Assembly (NCBI GenBank): GCA_023253415.1
Contig: JALRGK010000250.1
Span: forward strand, 1 to 6,823
Source: Rhodocyclaceae bacterium
GTDB lineage: Bacteria > Pseudomonadota > Gammaproteobacteria > Burkholderiales > Rhodocyclaceae
Reading direction: 5' to 3'
Length of the DNA: 6,823 nt
Positions 1 to 6,312 of the stretch are shown piece by piece. Both the position numbers and the translations under genes were made by a program. Within the stretch, counting starts at the first letter, position 1, and each line of letters starts with the position of its first letter. The notes under the pieces are model-generated. The model saw only the letters and a program-made list of their open reading frames with translations, was not told the DNA's origin and did not search any database.

Positions 1-587
1 GTGAGTGTGTCGTTACCCGAGGCCAGACGCAGTGTGGTTTTCAGGTGATCCAGCGGTGTGGCACCGGCCCAGGCATCGATCCGCTGTGGCATGAAGATCG
101 CCGTGATCTGATCTAGCGCCGGCAGACCGCCATTCGATAGCGGGTGAGGCCACTGTGACATCAGCGCCGGAAACGACACAATGCAGAGGGCATAGGCTAC
201 CATCGCCGGGTTGAACGGGTTCTGACCGAGGCCGCCGTAGAGATGCTTGGCCACGACAATCGCAAAAAGCGTGCCCGTCACGATCAGCCACCAGGGTGCC
301 ATCGGCGGAAAGGATAGGGCAATCAGCCAGGCGGTGACGATGGCAGAGAGATCGTTCAGCGCTGGTGCAATCGGGCGCTGACGTAAACGGAGAAAGGCGG
401 CTTCGGCCACCACGGCTGTCGTTGAGGCCAGCGCCAGCTGAACCAGAATGCCGGGCCCGAACAGCCAAGCATAGATGGCAATGCCCGGTACCAGTGCTAG
501 CAGCACCTTCAACATGATTCTCGTCACGCTGACCGGTTGCACCAGATAGGGTGATTGCGTCAGTACGTTGGGCGTTTCAAAAGACAC
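1..587 (-). CDS. rnfD: RnfD, ion-translocating electron transport complex subunit D (3'-truncated by window edge)
   Basis: RnfD is an integral inner-membrane subunit of the Rnf complex, which moves electrons between ferredoxin and NAD coupled to ion translocation; it is homologous to NqrB. I translated this frame by hand. It starts at GTG 587 (SFETPNVLTQSPYLVQP...), directly after an in-frame TAG at 591-593, so no earlier start is possible; an AAGAG element lies 8 bases upstream. Some 195 codons are present, of about 350 usual for the family; the C-terminal part lies outside the window. Hydrophobic segments are visible near residues 23-43, 46-67, 80-95, 98-116 and 125-141. The loop GQNPFNPAMV (residues 121-130) is a family hallmark. 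Thr177 in AGATPLD is the presumed site of covalent FMN attachment by ApbE. The gap to the rnfC stop is 21 bases, consistent with one operon. Assignment is sure; the flavin site is inferred from family knowledge. Confidence 0.95.
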   Translation of the reverse strand, partial: MSFETPNVLTQSPYLVQPVSVTRIMLKVLLALVPGIAIYAWLFGPGILVQLALASTTAVVAEAAFLRLRQRPIAPALNDLSAIVTAWLIALSFPPMAPWWLIVTGTLFAIVVAKHLYGGLGQNPFNPAMVAYALCIVSFPALMSQWPHPLSNGGLPALDQITAIFMPQRIDAWAGATPLDHLKTTLRLASGNDTL

Positions 588-608
588 GGTCTAGGCTCTT
601 TATCAAAA

Positions 609-2264
609 TCAGGCGGCATCGCTGCCGGGTTTGTTGCCGTGCTGCTCCCGTTTGAGGCGGGCACGTTCCACGGCCGCCGCAATGGCGGCCTGTTTGGCAC
701 TGGCATCCAGCACCGGATGGTTGTCAACAGCGATGGGCGTTGATGCCTGATGCGGGTGACTGGAGATATCCGGTGCCTCCTCATCCCCCTTCGGCGTTTC
801 AGCTGCTTCAGCAGCGGCGGCAGCTGCCTCGGCCGCCTGTCGGGCCGCATTGGCTTTAGCCAGGCGTTCGGCCTTTTCGCGTTTTTCGCGCTCCGCACGT
901 TCCTCGCGGAACTCGAAGCGCTCGCGAGCTGCATCGGCAGTTTTCTTGTCGCGTGCTTCGGCCTGGATCTCGCTCTTGGCAAACCGGAAATAATTCACCA
1001 GCGGAATGTGGCTTGGGCACACATAGTCACAGCAGCCGCACTCGATACAGTCGAACAGCTTGTATTTTTCTAGCTGTTCGAACTTGCTGGCGCGCGACCA
1101 CCAGTAGAGTTCGAAGGGCTGTAGCTCCTGGGGGCAGGCGGTGGCACAGCTACCGCAGCGAATACAGGGCAGTTCCTGCGGCTTCGGCGGGAAGAGCCCC
1201 GGAGCGTGCACGATCAGGCTATTGGTGGCCTTGATCACAGGTGCATCGGTCGTCGGCACGCGAAAGCCCATCATCGGGCCACCCATGATCACGCCATCCA
1301 TGTCGGGCTTGGGCTGGGCCAATCTCACCAGATCGGTAATCGGCATACCGATCGGTACCGACCAGTTGCGCGCTTCGCCCACCGCGCCGCTGATGGTCAC
1401 AATGCGTGAGATGAGCGGCTCACCATGGGTGATCGCACGCCAGGCGGATTGCACCGTCGCAACGTTAAATACTTGCACGCCGAAATCCGTCGAACGTTTG
1501 CTGCCAGGTACTTCCTTGCCCGTCAGAACGCGAATCAGTTCCTTGGCGCCGCCAGTCGGGTAGATCGTCGGCACCGTCACCACCTCAACCGGTGCATTCA
1601 AGGCCGCCTGCGCAGCCTTCATCGCGGCAATGGCTTCCGGTTTGTTGTCTTCGATACCGATCAGCACCTTGCCTGCCTGCACCAGTTTGCCGAACAGGGC
1701 GCTCCCCTGAATCACTTCTTCGGCCTGCTCGCGCATCAGGCGATCATCACAGGTAATAAACGGTTCGCACTCGGCGCCGTTAATGATCAGTTGCTCAACC
1801 GATTTGCCTTTGGGGACGGAGAGCTTCACGTGGCTCGGGAACACTGCGCCACCCATGCCTACGATCCCCATATCACGCAGATATTCGCGTACGGCTTCAG
1901 GTGTGGCGGCACTCATGTCAAACGGGGTACGTTCGATCCAGGTGTCAGTACCATCGGCCTCGATGACCACGCAGTCTGTCGGCAGGCCCGATGGGTGCGG
2001 GATGATATGCGGACCGACTTCGACAACCCTGCCTGAGGTTGGGGCATGAACCGCTGCTGACACCCAGCCATCGGCTTCGCCAATCCGTTGGCCTTTTAAC
2101 ACGTGGTCACCTACGGTCACGATGGGGCGCGGTGTGCCACCCACGCTCTGGTGCAACGGCACGACATAACGCTGTACCAGCGGTGCCGCAGTAATCGGCA
2201 GTTGGGTTGATACGGTTTTGTTCGGATCGGGTTTGACGCCACCCTTGAATTTGAAAAGTTTCAT
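609..2264 (-). CDS. rnfC: RnfC, electron transport complex subunit C (NADH/FMN and 2x[4Fe-4S])
   Basis: RnfC is the cytoplasmic, membrane-associated subunit of Rnf that is thought to handle NAD(H) and pass electrons through iron-sulfur clusters. The 551-residue protein has the N-terminal Rnf-C region (GGVKP at residues 8-12). A Nqo1-like nucleotide/flavin domain follows, with GMGGAVFPSHVK (136-147) and INGAECEPF (161-169), resembling the complex I 51-kDa subunit. Next comes a SLBB-like region, then two [4Fe-4S] motifs: Cys367/370/373/377 and Cys406/409/412/416. From about residue 430 the tail is charged and Ala-rich, probably coiled coil, ending in a single KQAAIAAAVERARLKREQ unit (524-541). 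That unit resembles the modules repeated many times in longer enterobacterial RsxC proteins. The start ATG at 2264 is preceded by AGGCGG at a 6-base spacing and lies one base after the rnfB stop (TGATATG), suggesting translational coupling. Confidence 0.97.
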   Translation of the reverse strand: MKLFKFKGGVKPDPNKTVSTQLPITAAPLVQRYVVPLHQSVGGTPRPIVTVGDHVLKGQRIGEADGWVSAAVHAPTSGRVVEVGPHIIPHPSGLPTDCVVIEADGTDTWIERTPFDMSAATPEAVREYLRDMGIVGMGGAVFPSHVKLSVPKGKSVEQLIINGAECEPFITCDDRLMREQAEEVIQGSALFGKLVQAGKVLIGIEDNKPEAIAAMKAAQAALNAPVEVVTVPTIYPTGGAKELIRVLTGKEVPGSKRSTDFGVQVFNVATVQSAWRAITHGEPLISRIVTISGAVGEARNWSVPIGMPITDLVRLAQPKPDMDGVIMGGPMMGFRVPTTDAPVIKATNSLIVHAPGLFPPKPQELPCIRCGSCATACPQELQPFELYWWSRASKFEQLEKYKLFDCIECGCCDYVCPSHIPLVNYFRFAKSEIQAEARDKKTADAARERFEFREERAEREKREKAERLAKANAARQAAEAAAAAAEAAETPKGDEEAPDISSHPHQASTPIAVDNHPVLDASAKQAAIAAAVERARLKREQHGNKPGSDAA

Positions 2265-2265
2265 A

Positions 2266-2859
2266 TCAGGCCGCCTGCACCGTGGACGTTACAGCCACGA
2301 TAGGAATCACGCGCTTTGGCGTACCGGGCTTCTGCCATTTCCAGGTGTCCAGTGTGTCGCCAACGGTTTCCATGCTGATGCACTCGACCGGGCAGGGCGG
2401 GATACACAGCTCGCAACCCGTACAGAGATCGGCCACAATCGTGTGCATCTGTTTGGCGGCACCGACGATCGCATCGACCGGGCAGGCCTGGATGCAAAGC
2501 GTACAGCCGATGCAGGTCTGCTCATCGATGTAAGCCACCTGCTTGGGCTTTTCCACACCGTGCTCGGCCGACAGCGGTTTGTATTCCTTGCCCAGTAGCT
2601 CGGCCAGTTTGTGAATGTTTTCATCGCCACCGGGGGGGCACTGGTTGATATCGGCTTCGTCTTTGGCGATGGCTTCGGCGTAGGGTCGGCAACCGGGAAA
2701 GCCACACTGGCCGCATTGGGTTTGCGGCAGAATACTGTCGATCTTTTCAACGAGCGGGTCTCCCTCGACTTTGAAGCGGGTCGAGGCATAGCCGAGCAGG
2801 GCACCCAGAACCAGGGCGCCGAGGGCCATCACGGCAATCGCGTAGAGAATACCGTCCAT
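2266..2859 (-). CDS. rnfB: RnfB, electron transport complex subunit B (ferredoxin-like, 3x[4Fe-4S])
   Basis: RnfB is a membrane-anchored polyferredoxin that is thought to be the entry or exit point for ferredoxin electrons in the Rnf complex. With the start at ATG 2859 it has 197 residues, near the 192 of E. coli RsxB. Residues 1-24 form one hydrophobic anchor (MDGILYAIAVMALGALVLGA...). The 4Fe-4S domain has Cys49, Cys52, Cys57 and Cys74 (QCGQCGFPGCRPYAEAI). Two ferredoxin-type motifs follow: CIGCTLCIQACP (Cys116/119/122/126) and CTGCELCIPPCP (Cys146/149/152/156). A longer reading from TTG at 2883 is possible, but it would overlap rnfA and add eight residues before the anchor, so I prefer 2859. 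The ATG lies one base after the rnfA stop in a TGATATG junction, the same heptamer as at rnfB/rnfC. The assignment is firm; only the start is slightly uncertain. Confidence 0.97.
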   Translation of the reverse strand: MDGILYAIAVMALGALVLGALLGYASTRFKVEGDPLVEKIDSILPQTQCGQCGFPGCRPYAEAIAKDEADINQCPPGGDENIHKLAELLGKEYKPLSAEHGVEKPKQVAYIDEQTCIGCTLCIQACPVDAIVGAAKQMHTIVADLCTGCELCIPPCPVECISMETVGDTLDTWKWQKPGTPKRVIPIVAVTSTVQAA

Positions 2860-2860
2860 A

Positions 2861-3442
2861 TCAGTAACGATCCAGACCGGCAAAGCCCATAAAGGCCAGG
2901 CTCATCAGGCCAGCCGTGACCATGGCAATCGCCACACCACGGAAGTACAACGGGACATCAGCGGCTTCTACCCGCTCACGGACACCGGCAAACAGAATCA
3001 GCGCCAGAGAAAAACCGATGGAGCTGCCGGCACCAAACAGCAACGACGCAATAAAGCCATTGTCCTGGCTGACATTGATGAGTGGGACACCGAGTACCGC
3101 GCAGTTGGTCGTAATCAGCGGCAGATAGATACCCAGCACCTGATGCAGCATTGGGCTGGTTTTCTGGATCACCAGTTCCGTCAGCTGCACCAAGGCCGCG
3201 ATCGTGACAATAAACGACAGCGTACGCAGATACTCCAGGCCAAAAGGCATCAGGAGGTAATGATCAATGATGTAACTGGCGCCGGTACCGAGCGTTAGCA
3301 CAAAAGTGGTGGCTGCACCCATGCCGTAGGCGGTGGACAGCTTCTTGGAAACGCCCATGAACGGGCATAGACCGAGAATACGGACCAGCACCACGTTATT
3401 GACCAGCACTGCGCCGATCAGAATGAAAAGGTATTCAGTCAT
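2861..3442 (-). CDS. rnfA: RnfA, electron transport complex subunit A (integral membrane)
   Basis: RnfA is a polytopic inner-membrane subunit of Rnf that pairs with RnfE; the homologous NqrD/NqrE pair in Na+-NQR holds a cluster within the membrane. The product is 193 residues, exactly the length of E. coli RsxA, and similar along its whole length. Most of the chain is hydrophobic, with about six membrane segments. Conserved blocks are VNNVVLVRILGLCPFMGVSK (residues 14-33), with Cys26, and LPLITTNCAVLGVPLIN (107-123), with Cys114; these two Cys are the likely cluster ligands. The C-terminal AGLMSLAFMGFAGL is also typical. This is the first rnf gene, so the operon promoter should lie upstream, in 3443-3608. 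No strong Shine-Dalgarno sequence is seen before ATG 3442 (only GTGGGCAA). The start is set by family length. Confidence 0.97.
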   Translation of the reverse strand: MTEYLFILIGAVLVNNVVLVRILGLCPFMGVSKKLSTAYGMGAATTFVLTLGTGASYIIDHYLLMPFGLEYLRTLSFIVTIAALVQLTELVIQKTSPMLHQVLGIYLPLITTNCAVLGVPLINVSQDNGFIASLLFGAGSSIGFSLALILFAGVRERVEAADVPLYFRGVAIAMVTAGLMSLAFMGFAGLDRY

Positions 3443-3492
3443 TTGCCCACATAAATTAGGGGAAAAACCAAGGTAAATTACAGCGTGTGCGC

Positions 3493-3521
3493 ATTATCCG
3501 CCCCGTTCTGGGGTGGTGCAA
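3493..3521 (-). promoter_or_regulatory. candidate sigma70 promoter for the rnf operon
   Basis: On the minus strand, TTGCAC (3521-3516) is followed after 17 bases by GATAAT (3498-3493), which matches the -10 consensus at five of six positions. The -35 match is weaker, at three of six. Transcription would start near 3486, leaving a leader of about 45 bases before the rnfA ATG at 3442. The placement between pyrD and the first rnf gene fits, but the call rests on consensus matching by eye. Confidence 0.4.
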
Positions 3522-3555
3522 CACACAATCGCTATATGTTTATGCACTTTTGTTG

Positions 3556-3584
3556 CAAAGACCGGGGTGCTTCAACGGTCTTTG
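3556..3584. repeat. 9-bp inverted repeat between pyrD and rnfA
   Basis: CAAAGACCG (3556-3564) and CGGTCTTTG (3576-3584) are perfect reverse complements separated by an 11-base loop. The element lies just after the pyrD stop and upstream of the candidate rnf promoter. On the minus strand no run of T follows the stem (CAACAAAAG comes next), so it is not a classical intrinsic terminator for pyrD. It could be an mRNA 3'-end hairpin that stabilises the pyrD transcript, a weak or Rho-assisted terminator, or an operator. Confidence 0.5.
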
Positions 3585-3608
3585 GGCATAAACCTTGTGA
3601 TGGCGGCA

Positions 3609-4658
3609 TCAGAGGTTGGGGCGGTGCTGCTGGCGGCGATGTTGAACCAAGGCTTCCCCAACCTCGCGGATCAGGCCCGGGCCCTGATAGATCAGGCCGG
3701 TATAGATCTGGACCAGGTCGGCACCGGCATCAAGTTTGGCGATCGCATCAGTACCCGAGGCAATACCGCCGACGCCGATGAGCGGGATCTCGCCGGCCAA
3801 TTTGCCGTGTAGCGCCTTGAGTACAGCGGTTGATTTCTCAAACACCGGCTTGCCCGAGAGCCCCCCGGTTTCACCGGCATGCGGATCGCCCATGACGGCG
3901 GCACGCTCCAGCGTGGTATTGGTGGCGATCACGGCATCAAATCGGTGGCGACGAACCGCCGAAGCAATCGCCTCAACCTGTACGTCATCCAGATCTGGTG
4001 CAATCTTCAGCGCCAGCGGGACATAGTTGCCGTGCTGGTCGGCGAGTCGCTGTTGCTTGTCTTTGAGGCCAGCGAGCAGCGCTTCCAGGGCGTCGTCCTG
4101 TTGCAGTGAGCGCAGGTTCTGCGTGTTCGGGCTGGAAATATTGATCGTGATGTAGTGGGCGTGCGGGTAAGCCGCCTCCAGACAGAACAGGTAATCGTCA
4201 TTCGCCCGGTCAATCGGCGTGCTGGCATTTTTGCCGATGTTGATGCCGATAATACCTCCGTTTTTGACGAACGGGCTAGCCTGCACATTCCTTACCAGAT
4301 GATCGACGCCCAGATTGTTGAAACCGAAACGGTTGATGAGCGCGCCGTGTGCCGGCAGACGGAACAGGCGGGGTTGCGGGTTGCCAGGTTGTGGCTTAGG
4401 GGTCACCGTACCGATTTCGATGAAGCCAAAGCCCATGGCGGCCAGCCCGTCAATGTGGGCCCCGTCCTTATCGAGGCCGGCGGCGAGACCGACGCGGTTG
4501 GGGAATGTGATACCCATGACTGTCACCGGGTCAGTGGGTAATGTTTGCTTCAGCAGGCCCAGTTTCGCAGCCTGATCCAGGCCGTTCAGGCTGATGTTGT
4601 GCGCCGTTTCAGGTGGCAGGCAAAAGAGCAGGGGGCGAAGGAGCGGGTAAAGAGTCAT
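3609..4658 (-). CDS. pyrD: dihydroorotate dehydrogenase (quinone), class 2
   Basis: PyrD oxidises dihydroorotate to orotate, the fourth step of de novo pyrimidine synthesis. It uses FMN and passes electrons to the membrane quinone pool, sitting peripherally on the inner membrane. The 349-residue length is normal for class 2 enzymes. The N-terminal amphipathic segment (MTLYPLLRPLLFCLPPETAH) is the membrane/quinone-binding extension that separates class 2 from class 1. Visible motifs are GLAAGLDKDG (57-66), NRFGFNNLG (109-117), GINIGKN (138-144) and TINISSPNTQNLR (171-183). The catalytic base is Ser175, at the same number as in E. coli. FMN-phosphate motifs GLSGKP (266-271), GVGGIASG (295-302) and YTGLIYQGP (319-327) complete the barrel. 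The ATG overlaps the bpt stop by four bases (ATGA), so translation is probably coupled to bpt. The C-terminal RRQQHRPNL tail is basic and unremarkable. Confidence 0.98.
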   Translation of the reverse strand: MTLYPLLRPLLFCLPPETAHNISLNGLDQAAKLGLLKQTLPTDPVTVMGITFPNRVGLAAGLDKDGAHIDGLAAMGFGFIEIGTVTPKPQPGNPQPRLFRLPAHGALINRFGFNNLGVDHLVRNVQASPFVKNGGIIGINIGKNASTPIDRANDDYLFCLEAAYPHAHYITINISSPNTQNLRSLQQDDALEALLAGLKDKQQRLADQHGNYVPLALKIAPDLDDVQVEAIASAVRRHRFDAVIATNTTLERAAVMGDPHAGETGGLSGKPVFEKSTAVLKALHGKLAGEIPLIGVGGIASGTDAIAKLDAGADLVQIYTGLIYQGPGLIREVGEALVQHRRQQHRPNL

Positions 4659-5419
4659 GATGTCGAGCGGTCGCCGCTTGGGCGCCCTGATAAATGTTGA
4701 GCGGAATCCGGCATTTTAATCCAGGCGCCATCGTCCAGCATCTGCATCGGCTGGAAGCGGGCCTTGTAGGCCATCTTGGCGCTTTCAGCGATCCAGTAGC
4801 CCAGATACAGGTAGGGCAGCTGGTTATACTGGCATTGAATGATCTGCCAGAGAATCGCGTAGGTGCCGTAGCTTGCTTTGGCATCGCTCGGATCATAGAA
4901 GGTATACACCGCCGAGAGGCCGTCATTCAGCACATCCATCAGGCTTACCATCACCAGTCGGCCATCCAGGCGGAACTCGATGAGCCGGGTATCGACACCG
5001 CTGGTCAGCAGAAACTGGCTGTACTGATCGGCATCATCCTCATCCATCCCGCCCTGCGGGTGGCGGTGTTGCTGATAAGACCGATACAGCGCGTAGTGTT
5101 CCGCATCAAAGCCCAGGGGGCGTTCCCGTACCTGCATGCGTCCCGGCTGGTTGTAGCGGTTCACCAGTTTGCGCTGGGTGCGATCCGGCGCAAAATCGAG
5201 GGCTTGAACCCGAACCGCAATACAGCGTTCGCAACCATCACAATGCGGACGATACGTGTACTGACCGCTACGGCGGAAGCCGCGTTGAACGAGCGAGGTG
5301 TAGATCCGCTGATCAATATGCTCGGGCGGAATGGCGACCTGCGAACGGGCTTGCCGGTTGGGCAAATAGCTACAATCGTAAGGCGCCGTCGTGTAGAACT
5401 GGATCAGTGCGTCCTGCAT
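4655..5419 (-). CDS. bpt: aspartate/glutamate leucyltransferase (Bpt; arginyltransferase family)
   Basis: Bpt-family enzymes transfer an amino acid (leucine in the characterised bacterial case) from aminoacyl-tRNA to proteins with N-terminal Asp or Glu, marking them for ClpS/ClpAP degradation. The 254-residue protein matches the family along its length. The N-terminal ATE domain has Cys16 in YDCSYLPNRQARSQVA and a HCDGCERC block with Cys60, Cys63 and Cys66. The C-terminal domain has YTFYDPSDAKASYGTYA (172-188) and YLYLGYWIAESAKMAYKARF (203-222), both typical of the GNAT-like acyltransferase fold. The stop overlaps the pyrD start (ATGA at 4655-4658). Only 76 bases separate it from the upstream peptidase gene, and a strong terminator fills most of that gap; no clear ribosome binding site precedes ATG 5419. 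Whether the transferred residue is Leu or Arg cannot be told from sequence by eye. Confidence 0.95.
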   Translation of the reverse strand: MQDALIQFYTTAPYDCSYLPNRQARSQVAIPPEHIDQRIYTSLVQRGFRRSGQYTYRPHCDGCERCIAVRVQALDFAPDRTQRKLVNRYNQPGRMQVRERPLGFDAEHYALYRSYQQHRHPQGGMDEDDADQYSQFLLTSGVDTRLIEFRLDGRLVMVSLMDVLNDGLSAVYTFYDPSDAKASYGTYAILWQIIQCQYNQLPYLYLGYWIAESAKMAYKARFQPMQMLDDGAWIKMPDSAQHLSGRPSGDRSTS

Positions 5420-5445
5420 GGCGTGTCTGGGCCTAATCGGGCCTT

Positions 5446-5477
5446 AAACAAAAAACGCCGCAATCTTGCGGCGTTTT
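5446..5477 (-). terminator. intrinsic terminator after the NlpC/P60 gene
   Basis: Read on the minus strand, a stem AAAACGCCGCAA / TTGCGGCGTTTT (arms 5477-5466 and 5463-5452) with a GC-rich core is followed by TTTTTTGTTT (5455-5446). This is a textbook Rho-independent terminator about 20 bases past the peptidase stop codon. On the plus strand the hairpin is followed by only four T, so any activity in that direction should be weak. Confidence 0.92.
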
Positions 5478-5495
5478 AGGCTGTGCCGGCGGTGC

Positions 5496-6065
5496 TTAAA
5501 AAGATAACGCACGGGCAGGTGCGGCAGATACGCCATCGAGTCGGCGGGCGCCATTGTATTTGCTTACCCAGTACGACTGCTGCATATTTTCAACACGGAT
5601 CTCGGCACCCGGCTTCGGTGCGTGCACGAACTGGTTGTTGCCGAGATAGATCCCGACGTGCGAATAGGCACGGCGCATGGTGTTAAAGAACACCAGATCG
5701 CCCGGCTTTAGTTCATCAGCGCTGACTTGTGTGCCCACACGCGCCTGTTCGGCCGCCGTACGGGGCAGGTCGATACCGTTAGAGTCCAGGAACACCAGAC
5801 GCGTAAAACCGCTGCAATCCAGACCCGATTCCACAGTATTGCCACCACGGCGGTAAGGCACACCCACAAACTCCAGACCTTTGATCACCAGATCCTGAAT
5901 GTTGACGGTGTAGCGCTGCAGCAACCCCGGCTTTTCCAGCTCATCGGCGCGGACGGCCGTTGAAACCGGAATCAGCGCGCTGGTGAGGGTAATGGCAGTA
6001 ATGGCCTGTACCAGCACTTTGCGCGGCATCTGAATTGCTTTGCGAGGGAATTTCACCTTTTGCAT
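5496..6065 (-). CDS. secreted NlpC/P60 family cysteine peptidase (cell-wall endopeptidase)
   Basis: NlpC/P60 enzymes cut peptide cross-links or stems in peptidoglycan, typically at the gamma-D-Glu-meso-DAP bond. The 189-residue product has a basic N-terminus and a hydrophobic stretch ending in AVRA-DE, so signal peptidase I cleavage near residue 40 is likely. No lipobox Cys is present, so it is probably a soluble periplasmic protein rather than a lipoprotein like E. coli NlpC or Spr. The catalytic triad is visible: Cys84 in LDCSGF, His136 in YSHVGIYLG and His148 in FVHAP; the spacing (52 and 12) is close to that of Spr. YRRGG (71-75) and LKPGDLVFF (119-127) are further hallmarks. Start ATG 6065 has GAG seven bases upstream; an internal Met13 has none. 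The gene is monocistronic, ending in a strong terminator. Its exact substrate and partner are unknown. Confidence 0.93.
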   Translation of the reverse strand: MQKVKFPRKAIQMPRKVLVQAITAITLTSALIPVSTAVRADELEKPGLLQRYTVNIQDLVIKGLEFVGVPYRRGGNTVESGLDCSGFTRLVFLDSNGIDLPRTAAEQARVGTQVSADELKPGDLVFFNTMRRAYSHVGIYLGNNQFVHAPKPGAEIRVENMQQSYWVSKYNGARRLDGVSAAPARALSF

Positions 6066-6180
6066 AAGTTCACTCTAACGCAATCTGACGATTAGGGCAA
6101 GCTTGGTGAAAGTGTCGGAAAGTAAGTCGCCTGTCATCATATGGGTTGCCCCATTTTTGGGCGCGACAGGACAAAATTTT

Positions 6181-6198
6181 AACTCTTTTATAAGAGTT
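6181..6198. repeat. AT-rich inverted repeat in the nlpC/acnB divergent gap
   Basis: AACTCTT (6181-6187) and AAGAGTT (6192-6198) form a perfect 7-bp inverted repeat around TTAT. It lies between the two divergent genes, in a stretch much richer in A and T than the flanking coding DNA. The position suits an operator for a dimeric regulator or part of a promoter region (TATAAG lies across its centre on the plus strand), but no family can be named from it. Confidence 0.45.
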
Positions 6199-6284
6199 GT
6201 CGGATTTATCGGCGTTTTGTGCGGAATCCCTCTCGCTTATGGGTTCGGCTTGTGTTACAAATCGGGTTTACGCAGTATTTCCAG

Positions 6285-6312
6285 ACAAATTGAGTTCAAT
6301 GGGTTCAATTGT
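6285..6312. repeat. inverted and direct repeats in the acnB leader
   Basis: ACAAATTGA (6285-6293) faces TCAATTGT (6305-6312), complementary apart from one extra A. Inside the same stretch GTTCAAT occurs twice, at 6294-6300 and 6303-6309, nine bases apart, and TTGAGTTCAA (6290-6299) is itself a small palindrome. The element ends 18 bases before the acnB ribosome binding site. It could be a regulator site or a leader hairpin with alternative pairings; function is not known. Confidence 0.4.

Noticed and set aside
1425..2036. Plus-strand 203-codon open frame opposite rnfC
   Set aside because: It is rich in His and Arg with no domain, as expected for the complement of a GC-rich gene, and lies fully inside the well-supported rnfC.
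2266..2883. Longer RnfB starting at TTG 2883
   Set aside because: It would overlap rnfA by more than 20 bases and add eight residues before the usual N-terminal membrane anchor; ATG 2859 fits family length better.
3556..3584. Intrinsic terminator for pyrD
   Set aside because: The stem is perfect, but no T run follows on the minus strand and the loop is 11 bases, so it is kept only as an inverted repeat.
4694..5479. Plus-strand 261-codon open frame opposite bpt
   Set aside because: It is slightly longer than bpt, but the minus-strand frame carries full Bpt family motifs and couples to pyrD, while the plus frame shows no recognisable domain. It is an antisense shadow.
6029..6065. Alternative NlpC/P60 start at Met13 (6029)
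   Set aside because: No ribosome binding site precedes it, while ATG 6065 has a suitably spaced GAG element and gives a normal basic signal-peptide N-region.
6141..6158. Plus-strand terminator (ATGGG/CCCAT stem followed by TTTTT)
   Set aside because: The stem is only 5 bp and no plus-strand gene precedes it, so there is nothing to terminate; it may be part of the larger leader structure.
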